From positions 5,890,001 through 5,954,000 of the forward strand of contig OX485806.1 of NCBI GenBank assembly GCA_950295325.1: a stretch of 64,000 nucleotides of DNA, written 5' to 3'. Each line of letters begins with the position of its first letter. Position 1 is the first letter of the stretch. Shown here piece by piece: positions 1 through 13,800 of this stretch. The notes beneath the pieces are model-generated. The model was not told the DNA's origin, ran no database searches, and worked only from the letters and a program-made list of their open reading frames with translations. The position numbers and the translations under genes were made by a program. The stretch is from Polytrichum commune. Its lineage: Eukaryota > Streptophyta > Polytrichopsida > Polytrichales > Polytrichaceae.

Positions 1-1202
1 TGTGTTGCCATGGGTTTAGTGAGGTGAGGTGTCATTGCATGATTTGTTGACATGTAGACCAATGCGAGTTTGAGCACATGACCTGACCAAACAATGCAAC
101 TCCCTTCCCACATTCAAAATAATATTTAAATAATAATAAAATCACTCTCATGCTAATTAAATATACTACTTAATTAATACTCAAATACTCCAAAAAAAAT
201 GACGGGGGAAGATAACTGGGATTTAAGTATATTTGGATTCCAACCGCCGATATGATATACACTAGATCGCAAAACTACACAAATATGATGGTTGGAAAAC
301 ATGAAATACAAACATTTGAAGTTGTGGTTGTTGTGTTGTTGCTTTTGTTGTTGTCGTTTGATGTTTGATGTTTTTGTGCCCACAAGTGCACATCCCCTAT
401 TATTTATAGACAAGTGACTTCTCCAAATATACTTAAATATCAATTAGATGCTTCATTATCATTTGTAACTTTTGACCAAAATTCATACAATTTTGGATAG
501 ATCAACTATATGACACAAAATTCATAAGAAACTTGGAGTCATATCTAACCCCAAATGCATTTAGGGCTTAAGAATAGACACCAAAAAGACATGTGTTATG
601 CCTATACATGTGTTATGTGCACATGTATAGGCACCATCATGATTTCCAAAGGTGAAGGCAATTGGGAGCGACAATTCTAAAGAGCAAGAGAATCTTCACT
701 TTGGACTTTTCTAACATTTGCATCTCCATTCCGATTATAAAAGTTTCAAAATGACAATCTCCATGATTCAAAATTGTTGAATGGATGACACAAAACATGA
801 CCTAATCCAATGGTCATAATATATGTGGAGTTGGAAGTGCCCACAATTAGATTCACAAACCATGATATAAGGGTATATGAGTCTTATGTGGTCACTCTTC
901 TTAATTCAACACCTATGTTTTAAGTAGTACACGGCCAGGCTTGTAGTCAAGAATGTACACCGAAAAGACATGTGTTAGGATGAGGTTGGACTTTGCGCTT
1001 AGGAAATAGACATTGTTCTAGGTGCAATAAAGAACACAAAGGGGAGGGCCAATGTGATCATTAAAGGGAAGGAGAATTTTCCACTTTGGCCATTTATTAC
1101 TTGTGCATCTTAACTCCAATAAAATGTCCATGTTACACTCATTTTAACACTTGAAATTTGTGAGGCTTCTAGTTAAAGATGGACAATTTCCCATCTAATT
1201 CC
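1..1202. other. AT-rich intergenic DNA with decayed dispersed repeats
   Basis: No gene is visible. Two diverged, same-strand copies of one repeat lie at about 566-720 and 945-1110. Both carry a stretch close to AGACACCAAAAAGACATGTG followed by a block resembling AGAATCTTCACTTTGG. Further pieces of the family appear near 6361-6520, 24075-24200 (+) and 16290-16360 (-). The short open frames are no longer than chance would give in AT-rich DNA. Confidence 0.5.
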
Positions 1203-2535
1203 AAAGGGTGAAGTGTTTCTCATTCAAGCCATCCCCAAGTTGGTGCAATTTGTTATCTTTCTAGAATGCATTTTGACATTGATGATCTAAAATTTGGGAA
1301 CAAAGTGATCTCTCTCTCTCTCTCTTAAACTATATAAATAGCAAATTGTGAGACTCCTAACAAATTGATTAAAGGTCCTACAAAGTTTGAAATATTTAGT
1401 AGACCAAATTTGTTAGACACTACATTGTACTTAATCATGAGTATACTAACCATGATCAAAGAAGTTACCAAGCTCCATGATTTAGGGTTTTCATGACGTA
1501 AAGCAACCATTGCACCTTACTAAACTAATACTTCAACCCTAAACACCTTCATGTGAAGACTCTTTTACATGCTTGGGGGGAGAGATTACTTGGCTTAATT
1601 TATTCATTGAGGCTCAATAGATATGCGCTAAGTGTGGAAGCGCATGGTGTTTGGTGTACACAAGGTTTTTACTTACTACTCAAGAAAGTTACACAATATG
1701 GCAAAAGAGCATATTTGTATACTCAATATTATTTATTGAAGGTAAATGTTTGCAACCTCTCAGTGAATTTGATAGGTGATATAAATGTGTGATATGATAT
1801 ATAATTGATCCTAGTTGAAGACAACTAACACATGCCTTTTTAATGTACAAATGTATGTTTGGGTTGGCACGGGTACAAGTGATGCTAGCTCTTCACCTTT
1901 TGAACACCATCAATAGTGCATTGCTCATGTTTGAATGATATTTTAGTCTTGAAACATTACACTAGTGAAAGTTATTCTTTTGCTTTGACTAGTGATTTGA
2001 TGTGTACACAAATTCCAGTATAGTAGTTGAGACATTGAGAATACCTTCTAGGATATAGCAAATAAAGTATGTAAGCCCACATATCGCATCCTTGCTTTAT
2101 TCCTTGCTTGTAACAATATTCATTGAGCAAAATATAATCATGTGTTGGACTATCTTTTGAACTTAGTTGCCATAAGAGATGGATACTGGATACCAACGCA
2201 TGTATCATAACACTATAGTACTTGATTTTACCTTTATGCCAACCCTTACTACTAAGCTTTTATTTAAAAGCAAGAAAACATAACATGGCATCTAGTTACT
2301 TTGATAAGCATACATACTCCTTGTTGAAATTCCAATCAACATACTAGATGTGTAGAACATAGCACTACACCCATGTATTGGATACTATGTTTAGTGATGT
2401 AATAGACTTGTGATGAAGAAAAATCCCACCCACCCACCCTTCCTTCATTTTGACGAAGCATAAAAAGGAAAAGGCCAATAAAAAGAGGAGGATCAAGCTT
2501 TCAGTTTGAAAAGCTATGAAAAAAGACAATTCTCT
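1203..2535 (+). repeat. 1.33-kb dispersed repeat, copy 1 (uninterrupted)
   Basis: This stretch aligns end to end, by eye at roughly 80% identity, with 33574-34474 joined to 44619-45006. Shared landmarks include the start (CTCATTCAAGCC), a CT microsatellite, TTTGGGTTGGCACGGGT and the end near GATCAAGCTTT. No coding capacity or clear terminal repeats were found, so its class is unknown; an old non-autonomous transposon or a decayed LTR fragment would both fit. Its value is that TATC at 2151-2154 preserves the empty target site of the retroelement inserted in copy 2. Confidence 0.75.
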
Positions 2536-5500
2536 CATGTCAACTATTGAACCTATAATTGTTGAAATGTTTTGAGCACATAGATAATCTCATTGTAACA
2601 CATGTTATGTTACATTTTTTTTATTTTTTATTTTTTTGGTTTGGATCTATTGCCATAAACCACTTGATTGTCTGCATAGAGATTCTTGGAGGTCCTAGAT
2701 TAGGACTCTAGAATGATTTAGCCCCTTCATTTCTTTGAGTAGCCATAGGTTCTGAAGTTGTTGGTGTTACATTGACCTACATTTGGTTCAAGACAACTCT
2801 ACTCACTTGGATGAGCTCGAATGTAGCCCCGGATTCCTTTAACTATTGTGTCCCGCTAAACGAAAATCAAAGTCTCGGATCCCGCTTTTAAGGTTGAATA
2901 TGTTGAAAGCAAAACACCCATTATTAAAGCTATATACAATGTTTGTATGTGTTTTCACCTTTCTCCATGGTAGGTGTAGATAAGCTTTTTGGTTTGGGTT
3001 CAATTGAACAAAACACACATGGAAAGCTAAATAAGTTTCAGTTTGGGGTTTTAGGTGTCATAATTGGGTTAATTGATAAGTCACAATGACTTTTAAGTAA
3101 GAATTGGGTATTAAAACCTATGTTAGACTCAGTTTGGGTGTTTTCGATGGGGTAAAGTGAGATTAAAAGGTGGATTACAAAGGTAACCCAATATAGTAAA
3201 TGCGATTGTGCGCAATCTCTCCCTTTACAACCAACTATAGTCCAATAATAACGACTCGCTATACTATGAAATGCAAGGAGTCAGAATTCATCAATTGTCT
3301 TTTGAGTGTCATATGATGAAGGCTAAAGGCGCCCCAATATGAACCACAATCCTTCTTTGATTGAGTGACAATCACGGGTAGATCACTCCATTGTCAAGTT
3401 GAACACCACGTGCGACCAAAAAAAATCTTCTTTTGGTAAGTTGCACCACCAAAATCGGTCAAAATTTTATCAAATTTTTTTCATGAGTAGATATACACAA
3501 TACCTATGACATAGTCAAAAGTGGTAACTATATTTGATGATTTTTTTTTTCATAAAACATACCATTTCTAACTAGAATGACACAGAATTGAACTAAAACA
3601 ATTACTAAAAAAAGAAAGATGACTAAAAATTTCAAAAAGTATACAAAAGATACTATCAATGCTCATGTATATGCAGAAAAAATATCATAGATTTTAAAAT
3701 TATATATGGCATGTAATATAGGGGTAGCAAACTTTGTCCGCACGTGGTGTCAACTTGACAATGAAGTGACCTCCCTGTGGTGACAATCTAATGGATCGTG
3801 AAATGTTGTAGTGAAAACCAAACGGGTTACCGGGTTAATTGATTTATCTTGAATTTAATGAGTCCATCCGGCCATTGTTTTTACATGGACCGATTGAAGG
3901 ACGTCTATATGTAAGTTTCTAGAACTATTGTCCAGAACAAGTTAGGTAGGTGCCAAAACAATTGTCCAGTCCTTGAATTTTACATGATTTTAATTACAAT
4001 TTATGAGTGGTCGCAAATTATTTAGATAATATTAATATTCAGTTATGGCAATAATCCAAACCACAATCTTGGACTATAATATGGAACAATTTTATGGTAC
4101 CTTAAAAAATTGATTCATAATCCAAATATAGTGATTAATGTCCACCCCTATGATTATTCTATCCCATTTGTGAGTTCAATTATTCATCTTATATCAATTC
4201 CATAACTAATCATTGCTTCCTTAGTTGTTATAAATTTGACTAAGATTACAGTTGGCCCTTATATGTGGATCGTGCCTTCGGATTAGTCGACCTCGTAGCT
4301 TCTCTTGCAACTCTAGGTGGTTGCTAAGAATTTCCCAGTTTAGTCTTGCAAACATGGCCGATGGTCCTTTCACCTACTCGGTCACTCGTATAGACAATTG
4401 TCATGGATAAAGTCCAACTCTTTGTCATCAAGTCATGATCTCCCAAGGGACAATTTGTTCATCTCAAGCTATGTCTTTTATTAACCATTCCAACTCCAGG
4501 CTATGGTCTTCCACATATTCATAACTTGACATGGAGATGAATAAACTAGACACCCCTGGTGTAATGCATTACAATGGAAATCATCGTCCATCAAATAACA
4601 ATTTTCAATGATTTGGGGATTTAAGAGTTCAATCTAGAAACCTATATTGTTGATCAGGACAATGGTCTTCACTCCAATTGCCTATGGGCAATTCACTTTA
4701 GTGTAGGAGGGGATTGATTCCCACCTTATCTTCTTAAGGTTGGTTTTTCTTCTCTCAAACGATCAAGTTAGGGATGGATTGGCCTCTTTTGTTTACTTAT
4801 GGCAAGGATTTTTCATGTGGGAAGTTAGACAATTCACTCCCCTCTTCTCATTCTCTCACCCTTATAGCACATAGCTTCACACCCTTTCTCCTCATACTAT
4901 TGCCTCAACCAATTTAGCTTGAAAAGTTTTAGTCACCCTCTCACATGAATGTTAACATATAAACTTCACCAAAAAAATTGCCATAAACACTTTTAATCCT
5001 TAACAAGCTAATTTTCATGCACAACCTTAATTTGAAAACTTCTCTTTAGTTGGCAAGGACTTCACACCTTGATGTTTACTTAATCAATCATAATAATTAG
5101 AGGTTTGATGTAATTCAATCACTCATTCCACATGAATCAACACATTCAACCATACATAAGTATTGAGTAAACTATTAAAATCACTTTTTGGTCAACAACT
5201 TCAATTTCACAAATCATACATGGGCGTCCTATCCAAGAACCTCAATTAGACCATAGCATTAACCCAATATATCAACATAAATACACTCACTCTTTCAAAA
5301 AGAAAATGCATAACACTAGCAAGCACAAGCACGAAATACTTCTTTGCAAAACCAGGCTTCACCCCCAACCATTTGGATTAGACTATGGCCCTTGGCCAAT
5401 TTTTACAACAATAAATAGTTGCTCTCCTCTCGAGAGACGATCGTAAAGTTGAGTCCGTCAAATGACACGATATACTAAGCTCCTATATATCTCAATAAAC

Positions 5501-8500
5501 TTTATTTAATCAGCCAAAAGGTTTCACACTTGATAACTTCACTCAAACTGAGATTCATATGACATTCACAATACAAACCATCCACCCCTTTACACATAGG
5601 GTTGCTCAATTCAGATGAGACAATTTACCCATCATAAACACAATGTGCAACCGCCAAATGGCCATGCACAATCTCCACTTAGAACCAACCTCATTAGTTT
5701 TAGGGTTTCACACCCAGATCACATACTATGGTAATAATCCACTTTCCAATGCAAGCTATCCTCTTGTCTCTCAAGGACAAACAAGCCTTCAAGACTATTT
5801 GTCAACCCAACCATAATTCAAAAGACTCTACTGCACCAACCCTGGGCTTCAAAGTTCACACACATGGTATTCACTCATACAATAATAAGACTCCAACTTT
5901 CAAGTCAATTCCTCTACTCCCTTCCTGAGAGTCACGACAAAAGTGTAGGCAAATATATTGAGCAAATGGTCACAACCGGATAAAATTCATAAGAGATCAA
6001 TTCTTGCTTAAAAAAAATTGTATGACTGTAGGTATCACAAAAAACTTTTAAAGCCTTAAAAAGCTTTCAAATTGTGCATTGGTCAGCCAATCTCACACGT
6101 CTTGTTTGAAGGCACCTTGTGAGTGCTCAAAACACGAGGAGTACCTTAGTTACTATGTCCATGGGTAGTAGAGATTCTTGCTACTTAACTTATACGAAAG
6201 TGCTCAAGAAACGTTGAAGCATACGACGTGTGTAGAAACTTCCCGAAGACATTCCAAAACATGGTTAAGGTTTGGATTGGCTAAGGATTGGTGTGTCTAA
6301 TTCGGTTACCTATCTCAATCGGACACATGTATTTGAGTGGTATGTGGTGAGGTGTGGCTTCAAGAATAGATACCAAAAAAACGGTGTTAAAAAGAGATTG
6401 GGTTGCGTGTTCAAAATATGATAACCATTATGGGCTCAATAAATAACACAATAAGGGGGGGGGGTATTATATGATCATTTAATGCGCACAAGAATCTTCT
6501 CTTTGACCATGGATAAGATATTCATATGAGCTCCAGAAAGTATGAGGAAAGCGGCTATGGTATCAATTTGGATTTGTGCATCAACTCATAATGATTACAT
6601 GTTGCGTATCCTAAGAGAAGTGGGTTGGTTGGAGAAAAATAACCATTTAAGACCCATCTGCCTTAGAGAGAGGAAATTATGGCCAAGGTTGGGTCCCCCC
6701 CTACGCCACCATGACCAAGGAAAGCTTAACCTCCATAAATTAATGGTTTATATATCTCGAGTGGGTTTCTTCTATACTAACCATGGATCTCTGGTGTTAA
6801 TTTCAAGGTCAATTTATCTTTATATATATATATATATATATGATTGCGTTTTCACTTTGAGTAATGTTGGTGGGTACCCAACTCGAAGAGGTGTGTGTCT
6901 AAACCCTGGCCATGAATTATCGCATACGAGTGTACCTCTTTATCCATCCAACGTGAAACTTTGACCCATACACCTTTATTAGGCAATTTGTCTCAAATGA
7001 CTTGGAATGGACTAATTGGAGGTCTTTAAAACTAGTTCCGGTATCAATTCAACTAGAAATTCTAATCTCCAAGTTGTATATTAATATAAATATAGATTTA
7101 ATATTTGTATGTGCCCCAACTTCACAGATTGTTAAATTGTGTTAGGACATTTTGATAGTGGCTATTATATGTGTTATTAGTGATTTGTTTGGGTGGTTAT
7201 ATTGGGATGAAGGGTGTTTGACATAGTAAAAAAAAAAGGTATATGTTGTTAAGGCTATCCATGAAAATAAGTTAATGTATTGAGATTCTTGGTGTGTTCT
7301 ATTGCTAGGAGTAGTGCATAGAATTTTGCATAGGGTAGGTTTGGGTAGCTAGGGAGTTTGACCGCTATTTGACCGCTATTTTTTGGAATTATAGTGTGAT
7401 GTTGAAGACACCAACGCCGACTTTGTTACCATTTTTTTCATTATCAAGGGGTGTGATTGAGCAATCAATATAATATGACTAAGAGGGGGTATTGTAGTAG
7501 GTGTATGTTGGTGATTTGTGATGGTAGCATGGGAGTGCTACATGTGTTCCTAATTGGGGGGGGGGGAGTGGAGGTAGTGTTTTCCTCTAGGGTTTTAGTG
7601 TTTTGATGATTTGTGCATGTAATTGAGTGAGGTCTGGGATGGGGTGCCAAGGTGGACATATCTGTGGGGCCAACAATGGGAATGGCCAACAAGAAGGGGT
7701 GGGCATTTGGCCTATCATAGTTGGCTACGCTAACGACTTTGGTTGGCAGTTGCCTTCCCACATTGGGTTTGATGTTGAGTACACAATAATGGGATAATAC
7801 ATTAAGAAGGACAATCAAAATGTACTTCGGGGGTGTAATTCATGTCCGTTAGTGTGGGAGTGACAAGTTTCATTAATTTTCCATGTGATGTCATTAGTAT
7901 GGGTCATCTTTGGGCACCTTCATGTAGAATTTATAGGTAACTTCTCCTATAATTATTCAACACAACGTAAGTATATGTACGTAAAGAAGTTTAAAGTTTC
8001 ACATATTAGAAAGAGCTCACCAATCCATCCAAGCTAATCGTACAAATGATACGATCACAAAGGCCAAATTTGGATACATACACACTTAGTTTGATATCAA
8101 TGTAAATCACAAGTTGATGCCTTGGCCCCACAATTTTGGGAGACTGCAACGATATGACACTCGTTCATGTGTTTATTATTGATTTAGGCTATGGGACCCA
8201 TTTGTTTCACCTAATGCAATGGAATAAATATGGTCAACAACCAACCTCCAAACCTTACATTATAATAAAGTTTCTCATTTCAAGTTGGTTTAATTAAAAT
8301 ACTTGAAATATGGATGGCATCTTTTGGGAAGGGGATGGATGGACGCCTCTTCAAGGGTTTTCATCTTACTCCATTCCATCGTCATCCAAATTCATAGCTC
8401 TACGGAGGTCATTTTGCCTCGCATAGAGAACCTAATTTGAAAAGTAATGGGCATTGAGTTGAATTTGCTTTTGGGACGTAACTTAAAGTTAGCAGCTTTT

Positions 8501-9999
8501 GGCAAAAAAAAATGCGAGAAAGGGGTGGAGTTGCACTACCATGACCCCTCGCAAATGAATTTGTGCGTCAAGGGTTAGAATTTTCAGACAAGGTGGTGGT
8601 TCAATCATTTTAACCAAAATTGATTAATTAATAACAAAAGGCTAACGAAGAAGCATTCGAAGCCATAATAATTACACGTGATTTGCGCAAGGATATATGA
8701 TAAGTCCATTTATATTCGCGGTTATATAGCGTGGTGGATCGCGCAAAAATGTAAAGGATATGAATTAGCGGCAATCAATGTTAAAAAAATTAACCATTTG
8801 GACATCCAAGTCTAAACAATCTATATGGAGGAAGACATTCATTTAATGGCCGCGATTCATAAATAAACTGCAACGTGGTTGAGACTGAAGTTTGACATCT
8901 ATAAATACGTATGCTAAATATGAAAGTTAATTTGACAATGAAGATTGTTCACCTATGAATAAGAAACATGAATTGCGTTTAGACCATTATGAGACATGTT
9001 ATACCCATTTTATTAATGTTTGTTGTACTAAGGGTTTTTGGGAGTAAGAGACATAAGGTCTAGAGAAAATTAAATTTTAAAAAATTTATATTAAATAGAA
9101 ATAAAACATCATTAAAGTATTGAAATTTTTAATAGAAATTGTGTACCAACTATCCACACTTATTTACCAAGTCTTAAATTAGCTATCTTGAATTTATAAC
9201 AATGAATGAAAATTTATAAAATGTATAAGTTTCTAATGATGATTAATATATATTTAGAATTTAGAATATTGTATATTCTTTTATAATTCAAACTCCTAGA
9301 GCTACAAACATAGTCTTTGTTATTCCACAAGATATAGAGGCAACCCGTAGAGAATTTAACATTAGTTGTCTTTAAAATAATATTTTTTAACATAGAATTA
9401 AATAATCAATGTACTTTAATGAGTACTGCAAACAATGAATAAACGAAGCGAGCATTATGAGAGGTATTCTAAATTTTCATTTTGAAGACTGGTAGCTACA
9501 TCTTCCCAACTAATTTTTTGAAAATTTGTGCCTATGACAAATAAACTATTAATTTTTTATTTTCAAATAAATAACTTTGAAAGAATTATGTACATTTTGT
9601 AAACGTAAAGTGTCATTGCCAATTAAGATTTATGATACAATAACTATATGATAATAGACATGTTATCATGCAAAAAATTTGTATGATGATTCATTTTAGT
9701 CGTAAGCAGACTACCAACCGTGCACATTTGACTTTGATGTTTTATTTTTTGAGGTGGGTAGCAAAATTTTCCAAATTTGCTATTTGAATTAAATTGATGG
9801 CTCACTTAATATTAGTGTTGAGAAGTAGAATGGAAATTTTTATTGAAAAATCATGACCTTTTCATAGTTCTTTATACAATTGTGTTGGGCATTGGAAATT
9901 AACTACCTTAACCACTAACCGTGCACTATCAATGTTCATTCAACTTTTGCTAGAGGCGTTACAAAAGAAGCTCTTTTTTTTGGCAAACACGACTTTTGG
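2536..9999. other. Intergenic DNA, no supported gene
   Basis: This 7.4-kb stretch is AT-rich with short homopolymers and a TA microsatellite (about 6822-6842). The longest frames (for example 6542-6964 on + and 7465-7818 on -) show no recognisable motif and run through simple-sequence DNA (TA or poly-G/C), so I treat them as chance. The one structured item is the inverted repeat at 3381-3771, listed separately. A decayed copy of the AAGAATAGA repeat lies at about 6361-6520. Confidence 0.5.
3381..3771. repeat. Inverted-repeat (MITE-like) element
   Basis: The arm at 3381-3414 (GATCACTCCATTGTCAAGTT, then a stretch containing CACCACGTGCG) is matched in reverse complement at 3739-3771 with few mismatches. 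Weaker inverted similarity continues outward to about 3330 and 3815. About 325 bp of AT-rich sequence lies between the arms. This is the layout of a miniature inverted-repeat transposable element. Outer ends and a target duplication could not be fixed, so the family is unassigned. Confidence 0.5.
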
Positions 10000-10042
10000 A
10001 CGTTGTTGGCTTTTAAGCCTCGTTTCTTGTTTTTTCTCAACC

Positions 10043-10880
10043 TTATTTTCTGTTGGGCATTCTTGTTTTTCTTTCTTCTTCAGTTTTGCTACCTAAGTTC
10101 TCCTTTTCAAGCTCCTTCCGGATTTTTACATCATTCTTCACTTTTGCAAGGTCTGCTCTTCTTTGCTTCTTCTTTTCTTGCTTGTTCAACTCATCTTCCA
10201 ACTTGTTTGCAACTCTTTGCCTTTCCAAAGTATATGTTTGTGAAGGTAAGCATTTTCCATGAGGATTCAATCTTTTGGGATTCTTAGGCCATGTGAGAGA
10301 GTGTGGTGACGTTCACTCGGTCAAGACACATTAATTAGTGGCGAACTTGAGCCGCCTAATTTCTTTTAGAGCATATCCAGGCTACGAGAAACCTCTATCA
10401 ATATGTACTGGACAATGAAAATTTGACCTCTAGTATAAGAAGAAACGAACCTGATTTGAAAGCAACAATCTCAACCACAGTATGCTTGATTTCCCTGCAC
10501 TGGCTAGCTACTTTGAAATACACACAGATGAGACCGCAAGTGACCTCAAATACGAGGAAATTTTAAAACCATAAAGGATGCCATATTTGTCTTCAGATAA
10601 ATATGGCGACCCCAGCTAGCCTCCTTCATTCGTTGTTGTCAAATGTGCGAGATGTATGGCAATGTGCCTCCTTCACATCCCACTCAAGCAACTGGTATGG
10701 CCTGCAAGTGGCCGCATCATACAACAAACTAAGTTAGCTAATTGGACCAGGAGGCTTGATTCGAGGAAGTTTGCTACAACAACCAGAAGTGACGGAGGAA
10801 GATGAAGACAAGAAGCGAAACAGAAAGAGACACACAGAAAGAAAGAAAGAGGTAGGGTTTCCCTACAGTCCCGAAAACAG
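10043..10880 (-). pseudogene. Possible minus-strand gene remnant
   Basis: I do not recognise this gene. Read on the minus strand, 10880-10780 looks like a plant 5' leader: pyrimidine-rich, with AAACCCTAC. Downstream, a lysine/glutamate-rich open frame (about 10280-10043, ending MPNRK-stop) resembles a charged coiled-coil exon, with stretches such as RQRVANKLEDELNKQEKKKQ. The frame between them is not open, and base composition is more GC-rich than the flanks. A decayed host gene or captured gene fragment is possible. Equally, the charged frame may simply reflect a purine-rich strand. No function is proposed. Confidence 0.2.
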
Positions 10881-13800
10881 GGTCGAGATTAAAAATGAAC
10901 GGTGAAGTGCACGGTAAAGTGCACGATCAGTGGCTGTAAGCGGTAAGTGGCCTATGTACGATATTGATTACTGATGTTATCATATATTTCAATCAATATG
11001 TTATTTTTAATTTTTAAAATCATTTTAAGATACATATGTATTTCAATTTCCTTACTAAAGATCATTGTACAACGTGTGGTGTCAATATTTGAATTTCTTT
11101 AGTCAAAATTAGTTTAAATTGTAAATAATAATATTCTTGAACTCCAAAAGTGTAAATAAAAAGGTATGAAAAAAGCTATGGACTAAAATTTCATGAAATA
11201 ATTTGAAAAAGGTTATGGCCTAATTCTAGTAGGTTCAATGAGGATATAGAGGCCATTGCTTGGAAAAAAAGAGGAGGATTTTCAAGTATAAATTTAGAGA
11301 AATAGTAGCTAAAAGAGGACAAAGATTTTTTAAGTATTCTTAATAAGTACAATCTCAACTCTGTGAGAGTGTTGCAGATCTACCGAGCAGTGATTTTTCG
11401 ATATTCTCATGCTAAGGTTTGATTTATTTTAAAATTTGTTTCCTAAACCCACGCCTAAACCAAGGTATGTAACATGATTGTAGAATATAATTTGCTAGGC
11501 CATAATCTGCGGAAAATGATTTTACTTGTTGGCCGATATTTGAATAGATTATTTTCAGAATATATTGATTATTGAATGTGTCATGATTGAATCACTGAGT
11601 TACATGCCAATTGGAAGTGGAAGGGAATGTGTTCCAGATCAATTGGATGTATGTAGTGTGTATGTTTGACAAATGTCATGTGATGTTTAACTTTAAATCC
11701 AAAGTGTCACATCAGGTTTTCAAAACAAAATATGAATTAACATATCTATCTTCTTTTAAAATGTCACCTCAAAGTCACATGCTTAGTAGTACATGCCATT
11801 TCAATTTCTAAAGTGTCAATTGACGTGTAGTTTATTTTTGTACAAATTATCGTATGTAAAATTTCAACAACTTGCATTTTTTTTGGTCAAACATATACAT
11901 TGGTTGTTTGTATGAGTGTGTATGCATGTGTAATGGCTTGTAAAAGTCTGATTTTATCGCCAAATAAACAAATATTAATTCCAATTGTGATCTGAAATGT
12001 TCTCCCATGAGAAATTGAGTTATTATTATTGATCAATGTGTGTGAGCTGATCTCATGAAATTTGTATTAAGTAAGAAAAATGAGTTTGCATGCATGAACA
12101 ACGAGTTGTCGATGTGTATAAGTGGGTTTGGCAGATAATAAATTTCATATTATGATGTCAAATTGTATATTAGATTGAAGTTGTATGATTAAATTTGCAT
12201 ATTGTAACTAAATCAGAAAATCATGAGAGGAGTTTCTCAATAGAAATGATTGGAAAATGATTAAATTAGTTACTCGCAAAGACTATGTCCTCAATAGTGG
12301 GAAATGTGCAAATTGGTTATCTTCTAATGCTTGGCAGAAAAGAAGTCGAAAGGACAACTACGTAAGGTCATAAGTAACGAAGGGAAAGCGTACAACCCAA
12401 GTGTTATTATCGATGGTACCGAGTCAACGAAGCAGCAAAAAAGACAAATAGGCATGGTAGTTCACCTAATAGTAAGTCTTTATTTAATTTAAGTTTGTGA
12501 TGATTCTATAAACGTATATTAGAGTGGTGGTTTGGAACTAAGTGAGGTACAATATTTAATCATGCTAGTCTATTGTCTTCCGATATAGCAAATAGATGAA
12601 ACAAATCAAATGTGTTATGATTAAGGGGATAAATATATAGAATGAATTTCCAACTAAATCAAATAAATCAATGAATCATGTCACAACATATCAACCTTCG
12701 TGTGTGGTTCGGCTTATTGCTACAATTTATGAATACACTAGTTACCTTGGCCAAGACAAGGTAAAAGACTATTGTTAGACAGTGTAATTAAGATTGTATT
12801 TAATCAACGAAGACTAAAATTTCTTGAAAGGATGAGAACACTTTAATTTGAAGTTCCACTAAAATAAAATTAATCAATGAAAGACTATTGACTACACAAA
12901 AATGCCCTTGGCTTTGTTAATGAGACAAAAATGAAATACTTTACGCAAGATAATTGACTATGAATGTGCCTATGCTTGTGCACCGCACTTGGTCCAATTA
13001 AAATGAACTCACTGCCATATTATTGTCTGGGTAATTAGAATGAGATAAGGGACTGTCACAATGACATGTACGGTGCACGAGTGATTTTATTAAAAAAATC
13101 CAAATATAAACCAATATTTCTTATTAAATATGAAATAATATATTCTAATTATGTGATTGTCCTAATAAAACTTAGTTATGACACCTAGATGTTATATGAA
13201 TCACCTTTTGAGTCTTCCCCAATCGTTCCCTAGTTATTTGTCATAACCAAAATCTAAACTACACGATGGATAAATTAATATCAAAATCTACCTATAATTA
13301 CAAAAACGCATCATTCGGATTTTGTATTGAATATTATAAAGTCACAAACACATAATTATATTTTCTTATCTTAAAACTCATTCTATAAATAAAATAATAA
13401 TAATTTGCAAGTTTAATACCAAAAATTAAATGATAATAATTTTCATTATTGGCAAGTTACAAAGAAAAACAAAACAACAAAAAAAACATGATCATTTTCA
13501 TTTAAAAGAACATATTTTAAATTTGATAAGATTTAAGATCCCTGAATAAATATCATACTAAGAATGTAAACAATGGTATCACCAATCAATCTTTTTGAAT
13601 ACTATCATGCCTACAAACCTATGAATCTCAACTGGAGCAACCTGCCGGATATTAAAATACAAGTCACTTATTCAAAGAAGAATTTCATATAATATGGACA
13701 GAAATGAATTCGGTAGTCAAATACCTGCTCATATTCATGTGAATCCTCAAGAATGTTATCATACTAACCGTATATAATTAAAGTAACTACTACAAATCCA

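Noticed and set aside
6542-6964. 140-codon plus-strand frame
   Set aside because: It runs through a TA microsatellite (IYLYIYIYIY) and has no motif or codon pattern of a gene.
7465-7818. 117-codon minus-strand frame
   Set aside because: Proline-rich only because of a G-run on the plus strand; no recognisable domain.
10003-10287. 94-codon plus-strand hydrophobic frame
   Set aside because: Phe/Leu-rich reading is the antisense of a lysine-rich, purine-rich strand; more likely a composition effect than a membrane protein.
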